A stretch of DNA of 8,746 nt from an uncultured Bacillota bacterium (GTDB lineage: Bacteria > Bacillota > Clostridia > Peptostreptococcales > Anaerovoracaceae). Within the stretch, counting starts at the first letter, position 1. Each line of letters starts with the position of its first letter. This document shows, one piece after another, positions 1-6,733 of the stretch. The notes beneath the pieces were generated by a model. It had not been told where the DNA came from, searched no databases, and saw only the letters and a program-made list of their open reading frames with translations. The position numbers and the translations under genes are program-made. Location of the stretch: positions 1 through 8,746 of the forward strand of contig CAMJRV010000078.1 of assembly GCA_946408315.1 (NCBI GenBank), in the 5' to 3' direction.

Positions 1-66
1 ATCTTCATCCGTTGTGATCGGGTTGACATCGCCGTAGTCGATACCAAGTTTTTTTCTAATTGACAT
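1..66 (-). CDS. N-terminal 22 residues of an unidentified protein (cut by window edge)
   Basis: An ATG on the minus strand at 66 opens a frame that runs off the left edge, giving MSIRKKLGIDYGD followed by VNPITTDED. A strong AGGAGG lies at 77-72, five bases before the ATG, and a good promoter lies at 125-152, so this is almost certainly a real gene start. It follows sdaAA in the same direction, 87 bases after its stop. I do not recognise the family from 22 residues. There is no signal peptide or obvious motif. Position suggests a possible link with serine or amino-acid metabolism, but having its own promoter means it need not be co-regulated with the dehydratase. Confidence 0.7.
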   Translation of the reverse strand, partial: MSIRKKLGIDYGDVNPITTDED

Positions 67-124
67 CTTAACCTCCTAATTGGTAATTTCTTAGTCATAT
101 TATTGGCAAATCTTTATTATATCT

Positions 125-152
125 AGTATAACTTTTGCTAAGATTTTGTCAA
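125..152 (-). promoter_or_regulatory. sigma-A-type promoter for the gene at the left edge
   Basis: On the minus strand, a perfect -35 TTGACA (152-147) is followed after 16 bases by TATACT (130-125). Transcription would begin near 118, leaving a leader of about 50 bases before the ATG at 66. The -35 box starts two bases after the sdaAA stop codon. No hairpin terminator is visible between the genes, so readthrough from the serine dehydratase operon is also possible. Confidence 0.7.
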
Positions 153-153
153 G

Positions 154-1032
154 TTATTTTGAGAGATCAAAAATCTCCTTTTCAATTTTCTTTCCCGTCT
201 CCTCGGCCGCGATGCCGCCCATAGCCGTCTCCCGGAGCTGGACCGGAAGAAGCTTCCCTACCTTATACATGGCGCCGATCACCTCGTCCGTGGGGATCGG
301 AAACTTCGCCCCGCCCAGAGCCATGTCCGCGCTGATCAGTGCGTTCACCGCCTGGGACGCGTTTCTCTGCGCGCACGGAATCTGTACCAAGCCGGCGACG
401 GGATCGCATACAAGGCCCATGATATTGATCAGAGCCAAGGAAAAGGCTTCCATGGACATGGCCGGAGTGCCGCCTTTCAGTTCCACAGCCCCTGCGGCAG
501 CCATCGCCGCTGCGACTCCGCACTCAGCCTGACAGCCTCCCTCGGAACCAGCCACCGTAGCATTCTCCATGACGACGGCCCCGACGCCGGAGGCGGTGAT
601 CAACGCGTTGACCACCTCTTCTTCCGTCTTGCTGAATTCCTCACCGACGGAGATTAAAACGGCGGGAACGATGCCGCAGGAACCCGCCGTCGGCATGGCG
701 CAGATCTTTCCCATGGAAGCGTTCACCTCGCTGCCCGACAGGGCTCTCGCCATGACGGTATTGAGGAAGCTTCCGCAAAGCGTATCGCCGGACCTAGCAT
801 ATCGGTACTGATTGGAAGCGATGCCGGTAATCAGCCCGCCCTCGGTGGGCAGCGGCTGTTCCAGAGCCCTTTCGGCGGAGGCTCTCATGATCGCATACCG
901 TCCCTTCATGAGTTCCAGCACCTCTTCTCTGCCGATATTGCTGTTTTTCATTTCATTTTCAATTACGATCTCATGGATCGGCACATTTCGCGCCTCTGCC
1001 ATCTCCCGAAGCTGTCTGCAGCTATGATACAT
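154..1032 (-). CDS. sdaAA: L-serine dehydratase, iron-sulfur-dependent, alpha subunit
   Basis: Catalytic subunit of the oxygen-sensitive L-serine ammonia-lyase, which converts L-serine to pyruvate and ammonia in the cytoplasm using a [4Fe-4S] cluster. The 292 residues match the usual length of the separate alpha subunit in Firmicutes (about 300 in Bacillus). Conserved blocks seen are VNASMGKICAMPTAGSCG (residues 103-120, PTAGS substrate-binding region), GGCQAECG (165-172) and CDPVAGLVQIPC (209-220). The three expected cluster cysteines are C167, C209 and C220; C171 is an extra cysteine near the first. The start is the ATG at 1032, preceded by GGAGG seven bases upstream. It lies 20 bases downstream of sdaAB in the same operon, and the two products form the enzyme. 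No missing motif or truncation is seen. Confidence 0.96.
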   Translation of the reverse strand: MYHSCRQLREMAEARNVPIHEIVIENEMKNSNIGREEVLELMKGRYAIMRASAERALEQPLPTEGGLITGIASNQYRYARSGDTLCGSFLNTVMARALSGSEVNASMGKICAMPTAGSCGIVPAVLISVGEEFSKTEEEVVNALITASGVGAVVMENATVAGSEGGCQAECGVAAAMAAAGAVELKGGTPAMSMEAFSLALINIMGLVCDPVAGLVQIPCAQRNASQAVNALISADMALGGAKFPIPTDEVIGAMYKVGKLLPVQLRETAMGGIAAEETGKKIEKEIFDLSK

Positions 1033-1052
1033 CCTTCTCCCTCCAATCGCCT

Positions 1053-1712
1053 CTACAGCATAATGAATTTCACAGAATAAATATTGGGATTGCTTTCAAT
1101 CTTACGCAGAACGTCCTCTTCGACCACATCGTCCACCTCGATGACACAGGTGGCCTCTTCGCTCCTGTTTTTCCGGCTGACCTTCATCGTGGCGATATTG
1201 ATGCCGCCTTCCGCGAGGACCGTGGTAATATGGCTGATAACGCCCCGGGTATCCTTCTGGCGGATGAAGATGGTCGGCAGATTTCCCGACAGCTCCACCT
1301 CGTAGCCGTCGATCCTGCTGATCATCACCGCTCCTCCTCCCAGAGAAGACCCGTCGACCTTGCACAATAGCTTGTCGTTCTTATAAAAGGAGATCCTGAC
1401 CGAATTTTCATGGATGCTCTGCAACTCCTCTTCATGAAATTCATAGCCGATCCCCAACCGGTCCGCAATCTCGTAAGCGTCGACGATCGCCTCGTCGTCC
1501 TCCCGTATTCCCAGGACTCCCGCCAGCAGCGCTTTGTCCGTCCCATGCCCCTTTCCCGTCTTGGCAAAGGAGCCGTGAAGCCCGAAGGATACAAAATCAA
1601 ATTCGCCCGGCAGCTTGGCCGCGATCCTTGCCAGCCTGGCGGCTCCCGCCGTATGGGAGCTGGAAGGGCCTATCATGACCGGCCCAGCCACCTGAAAAAT
1701 ACTGACGCTCAT
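1053..1712 (-). CDS. sdaAB: L-serine dehydratase, iron-sulfur-dependent, beta subunit
   Basis: Beta subunit of the [4Fe-4S] L-serine dehydratase, partner of the alpha subunit encoded just downstream. Of its 219 residues, the N-terminal SDH beta domain carries GPSSSHTAG (residues 15-23) and HGSFAKTGKGHGTD (46-59). The C-terminal part from about residue 146 to the end (PTIFIRQKDTRGVISHITTV and onward) is an ACT domain, a fold often used for amino-acid binding or subunit contacts. I chose the ATG at 1712, which has GGAG seven bases upstream. A TTG at 1730 in the same frame would add six residues (MIGVVK) but would place that GGAG inside the gene. It is the first gene of the sdaAB-sdaAA operon, behind an extended -10 promoter. 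Confidence 0.95.
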   Translation of the reverse strand: MSVSIFQVAGPVMIGPSSSHTAGAARLARIAAKLPGEFDFVSFGLHGSFAKTGKGHGTDKALLAGVLGIREDDEAIVDAYEIADRLGIGYEFHEEELQSIHENSVRISFYKNDKLLCKVDGSSLGGGAVMISRIDGYEVELSGNLPTIFIRQKDTRGVISHITTVLAEGGINIATMKVSRKNRSEEATCVIEVDDVVEEDVLRKIESNPNIYSVKFIML

Positions 1713-1744
1713 TTTCACCACTCCAATCAATCATCATTTTGATC

Positions 1745-1772
1745 ATTATACCATCTTACTTATTGTTCCAAA
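1745..1772 (-). promoter_or_regulatory. extended -10 promoter of the sdaAB-sdaAA operon
   Basis: On the minus strand a consensus TATAAT (1750-1745) is preceded by TGG, the TGn of an extended -10 element (1753-1751). A weak -35-like TTGGAA (1771-1766) is spaced 15 bases away, shorter than ideal, so the extended -10 probably carries most of the activity. Transcription would begin near 1738, giving a leader of about 26 bases before the ATG at 1712. An imperfect inverted repeat, CAAA-ATA-TTTG, lies just upstream of the -35 region and is a possible but unproven operator half. Confidence 0.6.
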
Positions 1773-1886
1773 ATATTTGAGCAGATACGGATTAATTTTT
1801 ATTTTACTTACAACAATCAACAAATTATGTCTTTTTAGAAAGGTAAAATATCACCAAACGTTTCGGCGATGTTGAGAGGTGTAAGA

Positions 1887-2399
1887 ATGGCGCTGAATGA
1901 AAACATAAAGAAATTTAGAAAAGAAGCGGGACTGACCCAGAAAACACTGGCGGTCAAATCGGGACTGAGCTTCAGCATGATCAGCAAGCTGGAAAGCGGA
2001 GAGCAGTCCAATCCCTCCTTTGAAACGATACGGAAAATTGCCGCTGTGCTGAAAGTCGCTCCGGGAGAACTTCTAAATGCAAGCCTGTCGGTGGAGGAAC
2101 AGATCGACGAATACATGGAATACAAGAGGGGCCTGGGGAAAAGTACCGCCGCGCCCGCTTTCCCTTCCGAACACTCCGGCTCACCGGACCATAACGGGCC
2201 CTGGACGGACTTGAACTTCCGAAAGAGACTCCAGGGGATCAACCATATCCCCGAGCCGTCCGGTTACGATGGAAATGAAGTTTCGGATTATCCCGAGATG
2301 CGGCCGGAGATGAAGAAGCTTTTCTACGCGTTGAAAAATGCCACAAAGGACGAAATCAATCAGGTTACAAGATTGGTCGAAACCTTCAGGAGGGTTTGA
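1887..2399 (+). CDS. XRE-family helix-turn-helix transcriptional regulator
   Basis: A 170-residue DNA-binding protein. Residues 4-60 form a typical HTH_3/XRE domain: helix 2 is LTQKTLAVKSG (16-26), the recognition helix is around SFSMISKLESG (28-38), and NPSFETIRKIAAVLKVAPGEL follows (42-62). The middle (about 82-130) is rich in Pro, Ser and Gly and looks like a linker. The C-terminus (about 137-170, PEMKKLFYALKNATKDEINQ) is a short helical segment, plausibly for dimerisation. There is no cupin or peptidase domain. The start at 1887 follows AGAGGTG at a good distance; an upstream in-frame ATG at 1869 has no such site. It diverges from sdaAB, so it may control that operon or itself through the 174-base shared upstream region. 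The target is not known. A role as controller of the nearby restriction system is less likely, because an oppositely oriented gene separates them. Confidence 0.9.
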   Translation: MALNENIKKFRKEAGLTQKTLAVKSGLSFSMISKLESGEQSNPSFETIRKIAAVLKVAPGELLNASLSVEEQIDEYMEYKRGLGKSTAAPAFPSEHSGSPDHNGPWTDLNFRKRLQGINHIPEPSGYDGNEVSDYPEMRPEMKKLFYALKNATKDEINQVTRLVETFRRV

Positions 2400-2408
2400 G
2401 CGGGGATT

Positions 2409-2783
2409 TTATCTGTCGTTTCGGCCCAGATAATCCGCCATAAACCGTTCGTCTTCCTTCTCCAGGTCTCGTTCACCGGCCAGGGATTCCAGATGATGCG
2501 TAAATTCATGCTTCAGCGTATGGGCGAGCTCCCGTTTCAGGCCGGCCCTGCTCAGATGGCCGAACACGCGCTCAAAAGAGCCGTAATAGATGACGATATA
2601 TCTTCCCATGCCTCCGCCGCAATGATATTCTCCCATCGTGTAAAGATCCTCGTTTCGGCCCATGGGGTTCAATTTCATCTCAGGCAGCAAAAGAATTCCG
2701 CCGTTCAGTTCTTTATAGAACTCCTGCGGCAGTTCGGAGGCAATCTCATCCAAAATGATTTCCACTTCTTCGATTGGCAGCAT
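2409..2783 (-). CDS. zincin-fold putative metallopeptidase (HExxH, Zincin_1/DUF1025-like)
   Basis: A 124-residue soluble protein with a zinc-metallopeptidase signature HEFTHHLE at residues 92-99: H92 and H96 would bind zinc and E93 would be the catalytic base. The order LPxEF (19-22 region), a YGEYH-like strand (MGEYHCGG, 50-57), IVIYYGSFERVFG (63-75), then the HExxH helix matches the small Zincin_1/DUF1025 metallopeptidase-like family, usually 110-140 residues. The substrate for this family is unknown to me. There is no signal peptide, so it should be cytoplasmic. The start is the ATG at 2783 with GGAG seven bases upstream. It converges on the XRE gene, with only 9 bases between stops and no hairpin between them. 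It is divergent from the methyltransferase gene, from which its promoter is separated by nothing. Confidence 0.82.
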   Translation of the reverse strand: MLPIEEVEIILDEIASELPQEFYKELNGGILLLPEMKLNPMGRNEDLYTMGEYHCGGGMGRYIVIYYGSFERVFGHLSRAGLKRELAHTLKHEFTHHLESLAGERDLEKEDERFMADYLGRNDR

Positions 2784-2820
2784 AGCTGTACTCCTGTCTT
2801 TTATTGATCAGTATACTCTT

Positions 2821-2849
2821 ATCATACCCTTTCAGGCACGATAATTCAA
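2821..2849 (-). promoter_or_regulatory. promoter of the zincin gene
   Basis: On the minus strand TTGAAT (2849-2844) is separated by exactly 17 bases from TATGAT (2826-2821). The leader to the ATG at 2783 would be about 30 bases. Its -35 box directly abuts the -35 box of the divergent methyltransferase promoter. Confidence 0.5.
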
Positions 2850-2878
2850 TTGTCTTTCTACCGATATGATGTTAAAAT
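2850..2878 (+). promoter_or_regulatory. promoter of the restriction-modification operon
   Basis: TTGTCT (2850-2855) is followed after exactly 17 bases by TAAAAT (2873-2878), which also has an upstream TG one base away (2870-2871), making an extended -10. Transcription would start near 2885, giving a leader of roughly 84 bases before the ATG at 2969. This leader contains a small GC-rich hairpin (2920-2937). Confidence 0.55.
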
Positions 2879-2919
2879 AAATATCAGTGCTTCCGCGCAC
2901 ACAGCGTTATTTTCAGCAT

Positions 2920-2937
2920 GGCAGCCGTCGCGCTGCC
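2920..2937 (+). repeat. GC-rich inverted repeat in the methyltransferase leader
   Basis: GGCAGC (2920-2925) and GCTGCC (2932-2937) form a perfect 6-bp stem with a 6-base loop, about 20 bases upstream of the methyltransferase ribosome binding site. There is no T-run after it, so it is not a terminator. It could be a leader structure or a protein site, or chance. It also spans the start of an alternative upstream in-frame ATG (2918) that lacks a ribosome binding site. Confidence 0.3.
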
Positions 2938-2968
2938 TGTTTATCGGATAAAGAGCAAGGAAAAAAGA

Positions 2969-4843
2969 ATGAGATTTTTAGGCAACAAAGAATCAATCAC
3001 ACCGGAAATTTCCAATTTATTAAACGAAAAGGGCCTGTTGGGCCGAAATCTGACCCTGTTCGATGCCTTTTGCGGTACCGGCTCTGTTTCCGATGCGCTG
3101 AAAGATTCCTTTCACATCGTTGCAAACGACATCCTGAGCTGGTGTGTCACCTATACGAGGGGCCGCATCTGCGCAAAGGATTGCAGCTTTGCAGGACTCG
3201 GTTTCGATCCCTTCGAGTATCTGAACGGAAACGACGATAGGCTGGAAGGTTTCTTCTATTTGAACTATTCGCCGGGAGGCTCCCAGCGGATGTATTTTTC
3301 TGCCGGAAACGCAGGACGGATCGACTATTTCAGGGCGAAGATCGAAGAATGGAAGACCGGCGGTCTGCTGTCCGATGATGAATATGCCTACCTCCTAGCC
3401 TGCCTGGTCGAATCCCTTTCGGATGTGGCGAACACGGCGGGAGTTTACGGCGCTTTTCTGAAGGACTGGGACCCCCGCGCCAATAAGCCCATTACGTTCA
3501 ACAGGGTCGATTCGAAAGAAAGCGGTCATGGGGAACTGAAGTTTTTCAATGAGAAGATCGAAAACGTCATTTCGGAAATTGAATGCGACGTTCTTTACTT
3601 GGACCCGCCGTACACCCAGAACCAGTACGGGACGCAGTATCATATTCTTGAGACGCTGATCCTGAACGACAGTCCGAGCATAAGCCCCATCACCGGCTCC
3701 AGAAGCACAGCACCGATGCGCTCCGACTGGTCGAAGGAATATAAGGCTCATATCCTGTTTGATCAGGTTGTGGCAAAGACGAAGGCCCGCTACATCCTGT
3801 TCAGCTACAACAGCGACGGCCTGATGTCGAAGGACTTTATCGAAGCGAGCCTCAAACGCTACGGCAAGCCGGATACATATCTATGCAAGAAAATCTCATA
3901 TAAGAAATACAGAAATTTTAAGACCAAAGGCGACAAGGAGCATTTCGAATACCTGTTTTTTGTCGAGAAAAAACACCCCGACGACGTTTTCTATGAGTCT
4001 CCCCTGAACTACATCGGCAGCAAGTCGAAAATGATCGGCGAGATCAAGAAAAACCTGCCGGACGGCTTCGATACGTTTCTCGACGTGTTCGGCGGCGGTT
4101 TCAACGTCGGCGTCAACATTCAGGCAAACCGGGTGATCTATAACGATATCAACTGTTATGTAAAGCAGCTTGTGGAATCGTTCAAAGAGAACGACACCTA
4201 CAGCTACCTTTTATATACCCGTCAGATGACGAAGAAATTTGGGCTGGAAATCGCCAATTCGGAGAGTTACCTGAAAGCCCGGCAGCATTACAATTCTCTG
4301 CCCCTGGAAAAGCGTGACCCCAGGCTGCTCTACACCATCATCCTGTACGGCTATCAGCAGCAGATCCGCTTTAACAGCGACCACAATTTCAACAATCCGG
4401 TGGGCATGCGATGGTTTAACGATAAGGTGCTCGAAAAGATGATCAGCTTTTCAAGGATACTGAAGGATAGAAGCTTCCGCTTTGAATGCCGCGACTTTAT
4501 GGATTTTTCAGGCGACGTCGGCCAGGGAACCTTTGTTTATATGGATCCGCCCTACCGGCTGACCCGGGGCTCTTACAACGATGGAAAAAGAGGGTTCGAG
4601 GGCTGGACGAAGGACCATGAGCAGAAGCTCTTTGCGTTTGCCGATCGGCTTTCCGCAGCCGGCATCCGCTTTATGATCTCCTATGTTCTGGAACATAACG
4701 AGAAGATCAATGATTCTCTGGAAACCTGGATCCGCGAGAGAGGTTACCGGCTCATCAGCTTGGCCCCCATTCCGGGAAGAAAACGAAAGGAAATCCTGGT
4801 CGTAAATTATGACGAAGAGGACTGTACCGCATTTCACAATTAA
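2969..4843 (+). CDS. fused double-domain DNA adenine methyltransferase (Type IIS-like, M.FokI architecture)
   Basis: A 624-residue protein with two D12-class N6-adenine methyltransferase domains in tandem, which would transfer methyl from S-adenosylmethionine to adenine. Domain 1 (about 1-335) has motif X-like MRFLGNKESI (1-10), motif I FDAFCGTGSVS (31-41), NDI (53-55) and motif IV DPPY (212-215). Domain 2 (about 340-624) has LNYIGSKSKM (346-355), motif I LDVFGGGFNVG (371-381), YNDIN (391-395) and DPPY (526-529). Both catalytic motifs are intact. M.FokI (about 647 residues) has the same plan, with each half methylating one strand of an asymmetric site, so I infer a Type IIS or similar system. 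I chose the ATG at 2969 because AAGGA lies at 2957-2961 and domain 1 motif X starts there; an ATG at 2918 adds 17 unconserved residues without a ribosome site. It overlaps the HNH nuclease gene by 35 bases. Confidence 0.93.
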   Translation: MRFLGNKESITPEISNLLNEKGLLGRNLTLFDAFCGTGSVSDALKDSFHIVANDILSWCVTYTRGRICAKDCSFAGLGFDPFEYLNGNDDRLEGFFYLNYSPGGSQRMYFSAGNAGRIDYFRAKIEEWKTGGLLSDDEYAYLLACLVESLSDVANTAGVYGAFLKDWDPRANKPITFNRVDSKESGHGELKFFNEKIENVISEIECDVLYLDPPYTQNQYGTQYHILETLILNDSPSISPITGSRSTAPMRSDWSKEYKAHILFDQVVAKTKARYILFSYNSDGLMSKDFIEASLKRYGKPDTYLCKKISYKKYRNFKTKGDKEHFEYLFFVEKKHPDDVFYESPLNYIGSKSKMIGEIKKNLPDGFDTFLDVFGGGFNVGVNIQANRVIYNDINCYVKQLVESFKENDTYSYLLYTRQMTKKFGLEIANSESYLKARQHYNSLPLEKRDPRLLYTIILYGYQQQIRFNSDHNFNNPVGMRWFNDKVLEKMISFSRILKDRSFRFECRDFMDFSGDVGQGTFVYMDPPYRLTRGSYNDGKRGFEGWTKDHEQKLFAFADRLSAAGIRFMISYVLEHNEKINDSLETWIRERGYRLISLAPIPGRKRKEILVVNYDEEDCTAFHN

Positions 4844-5969
4844 AAGAAGAGCGCAAAAGGGAGGCTACCTCTATTCCGATATCCTCACCCCGGAGATTCT
4901 GAGAGACGTTTGCCTGCGGGTGACCGGCTGTGACGAATACACTTGTGAATTCATCGACGGCGGGTACAACAAAGGGCGGTTGGCGATCCTGGAATACCAG
5001 GGGACCATAACGTACGTCTCTTTTTCTGAGGCGGGGAAAATAGAGGGCCGGAATTCGTTTTTCCAGAGCCTGACCACCGCACTCGTCGGCTATTACCGGG
5101 AAGAGCGGGAACAAAAAAGAATCTGCTTCTACTTCCTTCCGCTTGAAGGCAACGTGGAAGGCCCCTACTTCCGATTCATGTACCGCGTCATGGCAACGGC
5201 CGGGGTGGAATTCCTGAACGATGACGATTTTTTGAAACAGAAAATCTATCCCTTTATTACGACAGACGATCTGATTGCGGCCCGTCACAGCAACCGGAGC
5301 AGTAACCGGGGCAACAACTCCACCTATATCACGAAAGGCTCCAGCGGCGTACCCCAAATTTACGGCAAAACATACGGAGCGAGCAAAAAGGAGGCAGCCC
5401 TCCTCTGCATCGTCCTCTCCCACCTGACGCCGTCCAGGGTTGAACTATACGAAATCTGCGAGCAGGACCTGTCCGAGCTTCCGAAACCGGACCTGGAAGT
5501 CATCCGGAAGCTGAGCAACGTCGAGATCATCCCGACCAGCTTGAGCATGGAGCGCGTTTCCTTTGAACGGGACGACAAGCTGCGGTCTGCCAGATTTATC
5601 TACAATCTCCTTGCAAAGCTGGGACCAAAGAAATGCGCCTTATGCGGCTGCGAAATTCCCGAGCTGATCAACGGAGCCCACATCTGGCCCGTGGCGGACA
5701 TCAAGCGCCAGCCTGCGCTCGATACGGCGCTGAAGCTGGAATACGCCCTCGACGGCGACAATGGCCTCTGGCTCTGCGAAAATCACCACAAGCTGTTTGA
5801 CGAAGGCTTTCTGCTGATCGACCGGTCGGGCAAGATCGAATGCCGCTCCGATCTGGAAGAAAAGACAAAGGAGTACATCACAGCGATCACACCGGTCACC
5901 CACCTTGACCCTGGGATTCTCACGCCCCGCTTTGATGATTACTTGCAGAAGAGATATGAAATTAAATAG
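4809..5969 (+). CDS. HNH endonuclease, presumed cognate restriction enzyme
   Basis: A 386-residue protein whose C-terminus is an HNH_2-type nuclease domain: CALC (276-279), AHIWPVAD (290-297, first His H291), DGDNGLWLC (315-323, Asn N318) and ENHHKLFDEGFLLID (324-338, final His H326 or H327). The CxxC pair with C323 may bind a structural zinc. Residues 1-270 match no family I can name; a segment near 178-206 (GVPQIYGKTYG, then a helix) looks structured. By position this part should supply target recognition. The start at 4809 is the first possible one in this frame, because a stop lies at 4803-4805, and the next (GTG at 4919) is far inside. The nearest purine-rich site (4786-4793) is too distant, so translation is probably coupled to the overlapping methyltransferase. 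That order would let modification precede cutting. Identity as the restriction enzyme is inferred from pairing and the nuclease motif. Confidence 0.87.
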   Translation: MTKRTVPHFTIKRRAQKGGYLYSDILTPEILRDVCLRVTGCDEYTCEFIDGGYNKGRLAILEYQGTITYVSFSEAGKIEGRNSFFQSLTTALVGYYREEREQKRICFYFLPLEGNVEGPYFRFMYRVMATAGVEFLNDDDFLKQKIYPFITTDDLIAARHSNRSSNRGNNSTYITKGSSGVPQIYGKTYGASKKEAALLCIVLSHLTPSRVELYEICEQDLSELPKPDLEVIRKLSNVEIIPTSLSMERVSFERDDKLRSARFIYNLLAKLGPKKCALCGCEIPELINGAHIWPVADIKRQPALDTALKLEYALDGDNGLWLCENHHKLFDEGFLLIDRSGKIECRSDLEEKTKEYITAITPVTHLDPGILTPRFDDYLQKRYEIK

Positions 5970-5988
5970 GTCTACGCACAAAACCTGC

Positions 5989-6032
5989 AAACAAAGACAG
6001 CGCTTATCGACAGATAAGCGCTGTCTTTGTTT
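5989..6032. terminator. perfect 20-bp hairpin, probable bidirectional intrinsic terminator
   Basis: Bases 5989-6008 and 6013-6032 are perfect reverse complements around a GACA loop. The stem core is GACAGCGCTTATC. Both outer edges are AAACAAAG/CTTTGTTT, so a TTTGTTT tract ends the stem on either strand. It starts 19 bases after the HNH stop codon and separates the restriction operon from the V4R operon. The stem is longer and more exact than most intrinsic terminators. Confidence 0.8.
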
Positions 6033-6113
6033 CAAAACGATTCATCCGATGAGGTTAATTATTTAGCACACGAAAAAGCCAATCCAAAACATGCCTGATT
6101 CCCAATCAACAAA

Positions 6114-6129
6114 ATTATTGCAAAATAAT
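6114..6129. repeat. AT-rich inverted repeat upstream of the V4R operon
   Basis: ATTATT (6114-6119) and AATAAT (6124-6129) flank GCAA, 32 bases before the V4R start codon. The 6033-6160 region must hold the operon promoter, but I could not find a convincing -35/-10 pair. This repeat is a candidate operator, though AT-rich palindromes of this size also arise by chance. Confidence 0.3.
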
Positions 6130-6160
6130 GAATATATACCTATTACAAGGAGGAGTTTTC

Positions 6161-6682
6161 GTGAGTCAAAGAAACAAACCGTACAAGTTTACCTGGGAAG
6201 GACTTGGAAACATTGACGAGGGCAGAAAAAGCTTAGGACCGGACATGCCGGTGCTTATCTATCGTCTGTTTCAATATACCCTGAAGGATGTTTTGGTCCG
6301 CGAATACGATGAAGAAACCGCCGCTCGCCTATTCCGTGCCGCCGGGTATCTTGCAGGCACAGAGCTGTCGGAGAATATGCTGGATCTTTCCGGAGATTTT
6401 GACTTCTTTATCGCCAACCTGACAAACAAACTGAAAGAACTGAAAATAGGCATTCTGCGCATTGAGAAAGTGGACCCGATTTCGCTTTCCTTCACCCTGA
6501 CGGTCTCGGAGGATCTGGACTGCTCCGGCCTGCCCGTCTCCGGAGAGTCAGTGTGCGACTATGACGAAGGCTTTATTGCAGGCATCCTGGAGGCTTACAC
6601 CGGAAGGCCGTTTCATGTCAAAGAAATAGACTGCTGGTCAACCGGAGACAGAACCTGCCGCTTTGCGGCCGAGGGCCGGTAA
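6161..6682 (+). CDS. V4R (4-vinyl reductase) domain sensor protein
   Basis: A 173-residue soluble protein whose C-terminal half is a V4R domain, a small-molecule-binding fold found in BchJ-like proteins and in the effector domains of DmpR, MopR and PoxR. Residues C132, E155, C158 and C166 have spacings of 23, 3 and 8. These match the zinc ligands I recall for MopR (C155, E178, C181, C189), so a structural zinc site is likely. The N-terminal half (about 1-95) is helical, including LFQYTLKDVLVREY and LFRAAGYLAGTEL, which fits the dimerising part of these sensors. There is no attached DNA-binding or ATPase domain. The GTG at 6161 is the start: AAGGAGG lies at 6147-6153, whereas an in-frame ATG at 6128 would put that site inside the gene. 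It is the first gene of a three-gene cluster; the ligand is unknown. Confidence 0.88.
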   Translation: MSQRNKPYKFTWEGLGNIDEGRKSLGPDMPVLIYRLFQYTLKDVLVREYDEETAARLFRAAGYLAGTELSENMLDLSGDFDFFIANLTNKLKELKIGILRIEKVDPISLSFTLTVSEDLDCSGLPVSGESVCDYDEGFIAGILEAYTGRPFHVKEIDCWSTGDRTCRFAAEGR

Positions 6683-6733
6683 AGAGTCGAAAAGCTGCAT
6701 GAAACGGAATACACGGGGGAAAGGAGGCAGGAG

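Noticed and set aside
1887..2399. XRE protein as the controller (C protein) of the restriction-modification system
   Set aside because: It is 170 residues, longer than typical C proteins (about 80-100), and is separated from the methyltransferase by an oppositely oriented gene.
2887..3240. 117-residue plus-strand open frame overlapping the methyltransferase start
   Set aside because: It is out of frame with the methyltransferase, is low complexity (Arg-rich), and is a shadow of domain 1.
4755..5423. 222-residue minus-strand open frame opposite the HNH gene
   Set aside because: It is a shadow of strongly supported plus-strand coding sequence, with no recognisable motif and no ribosome site.
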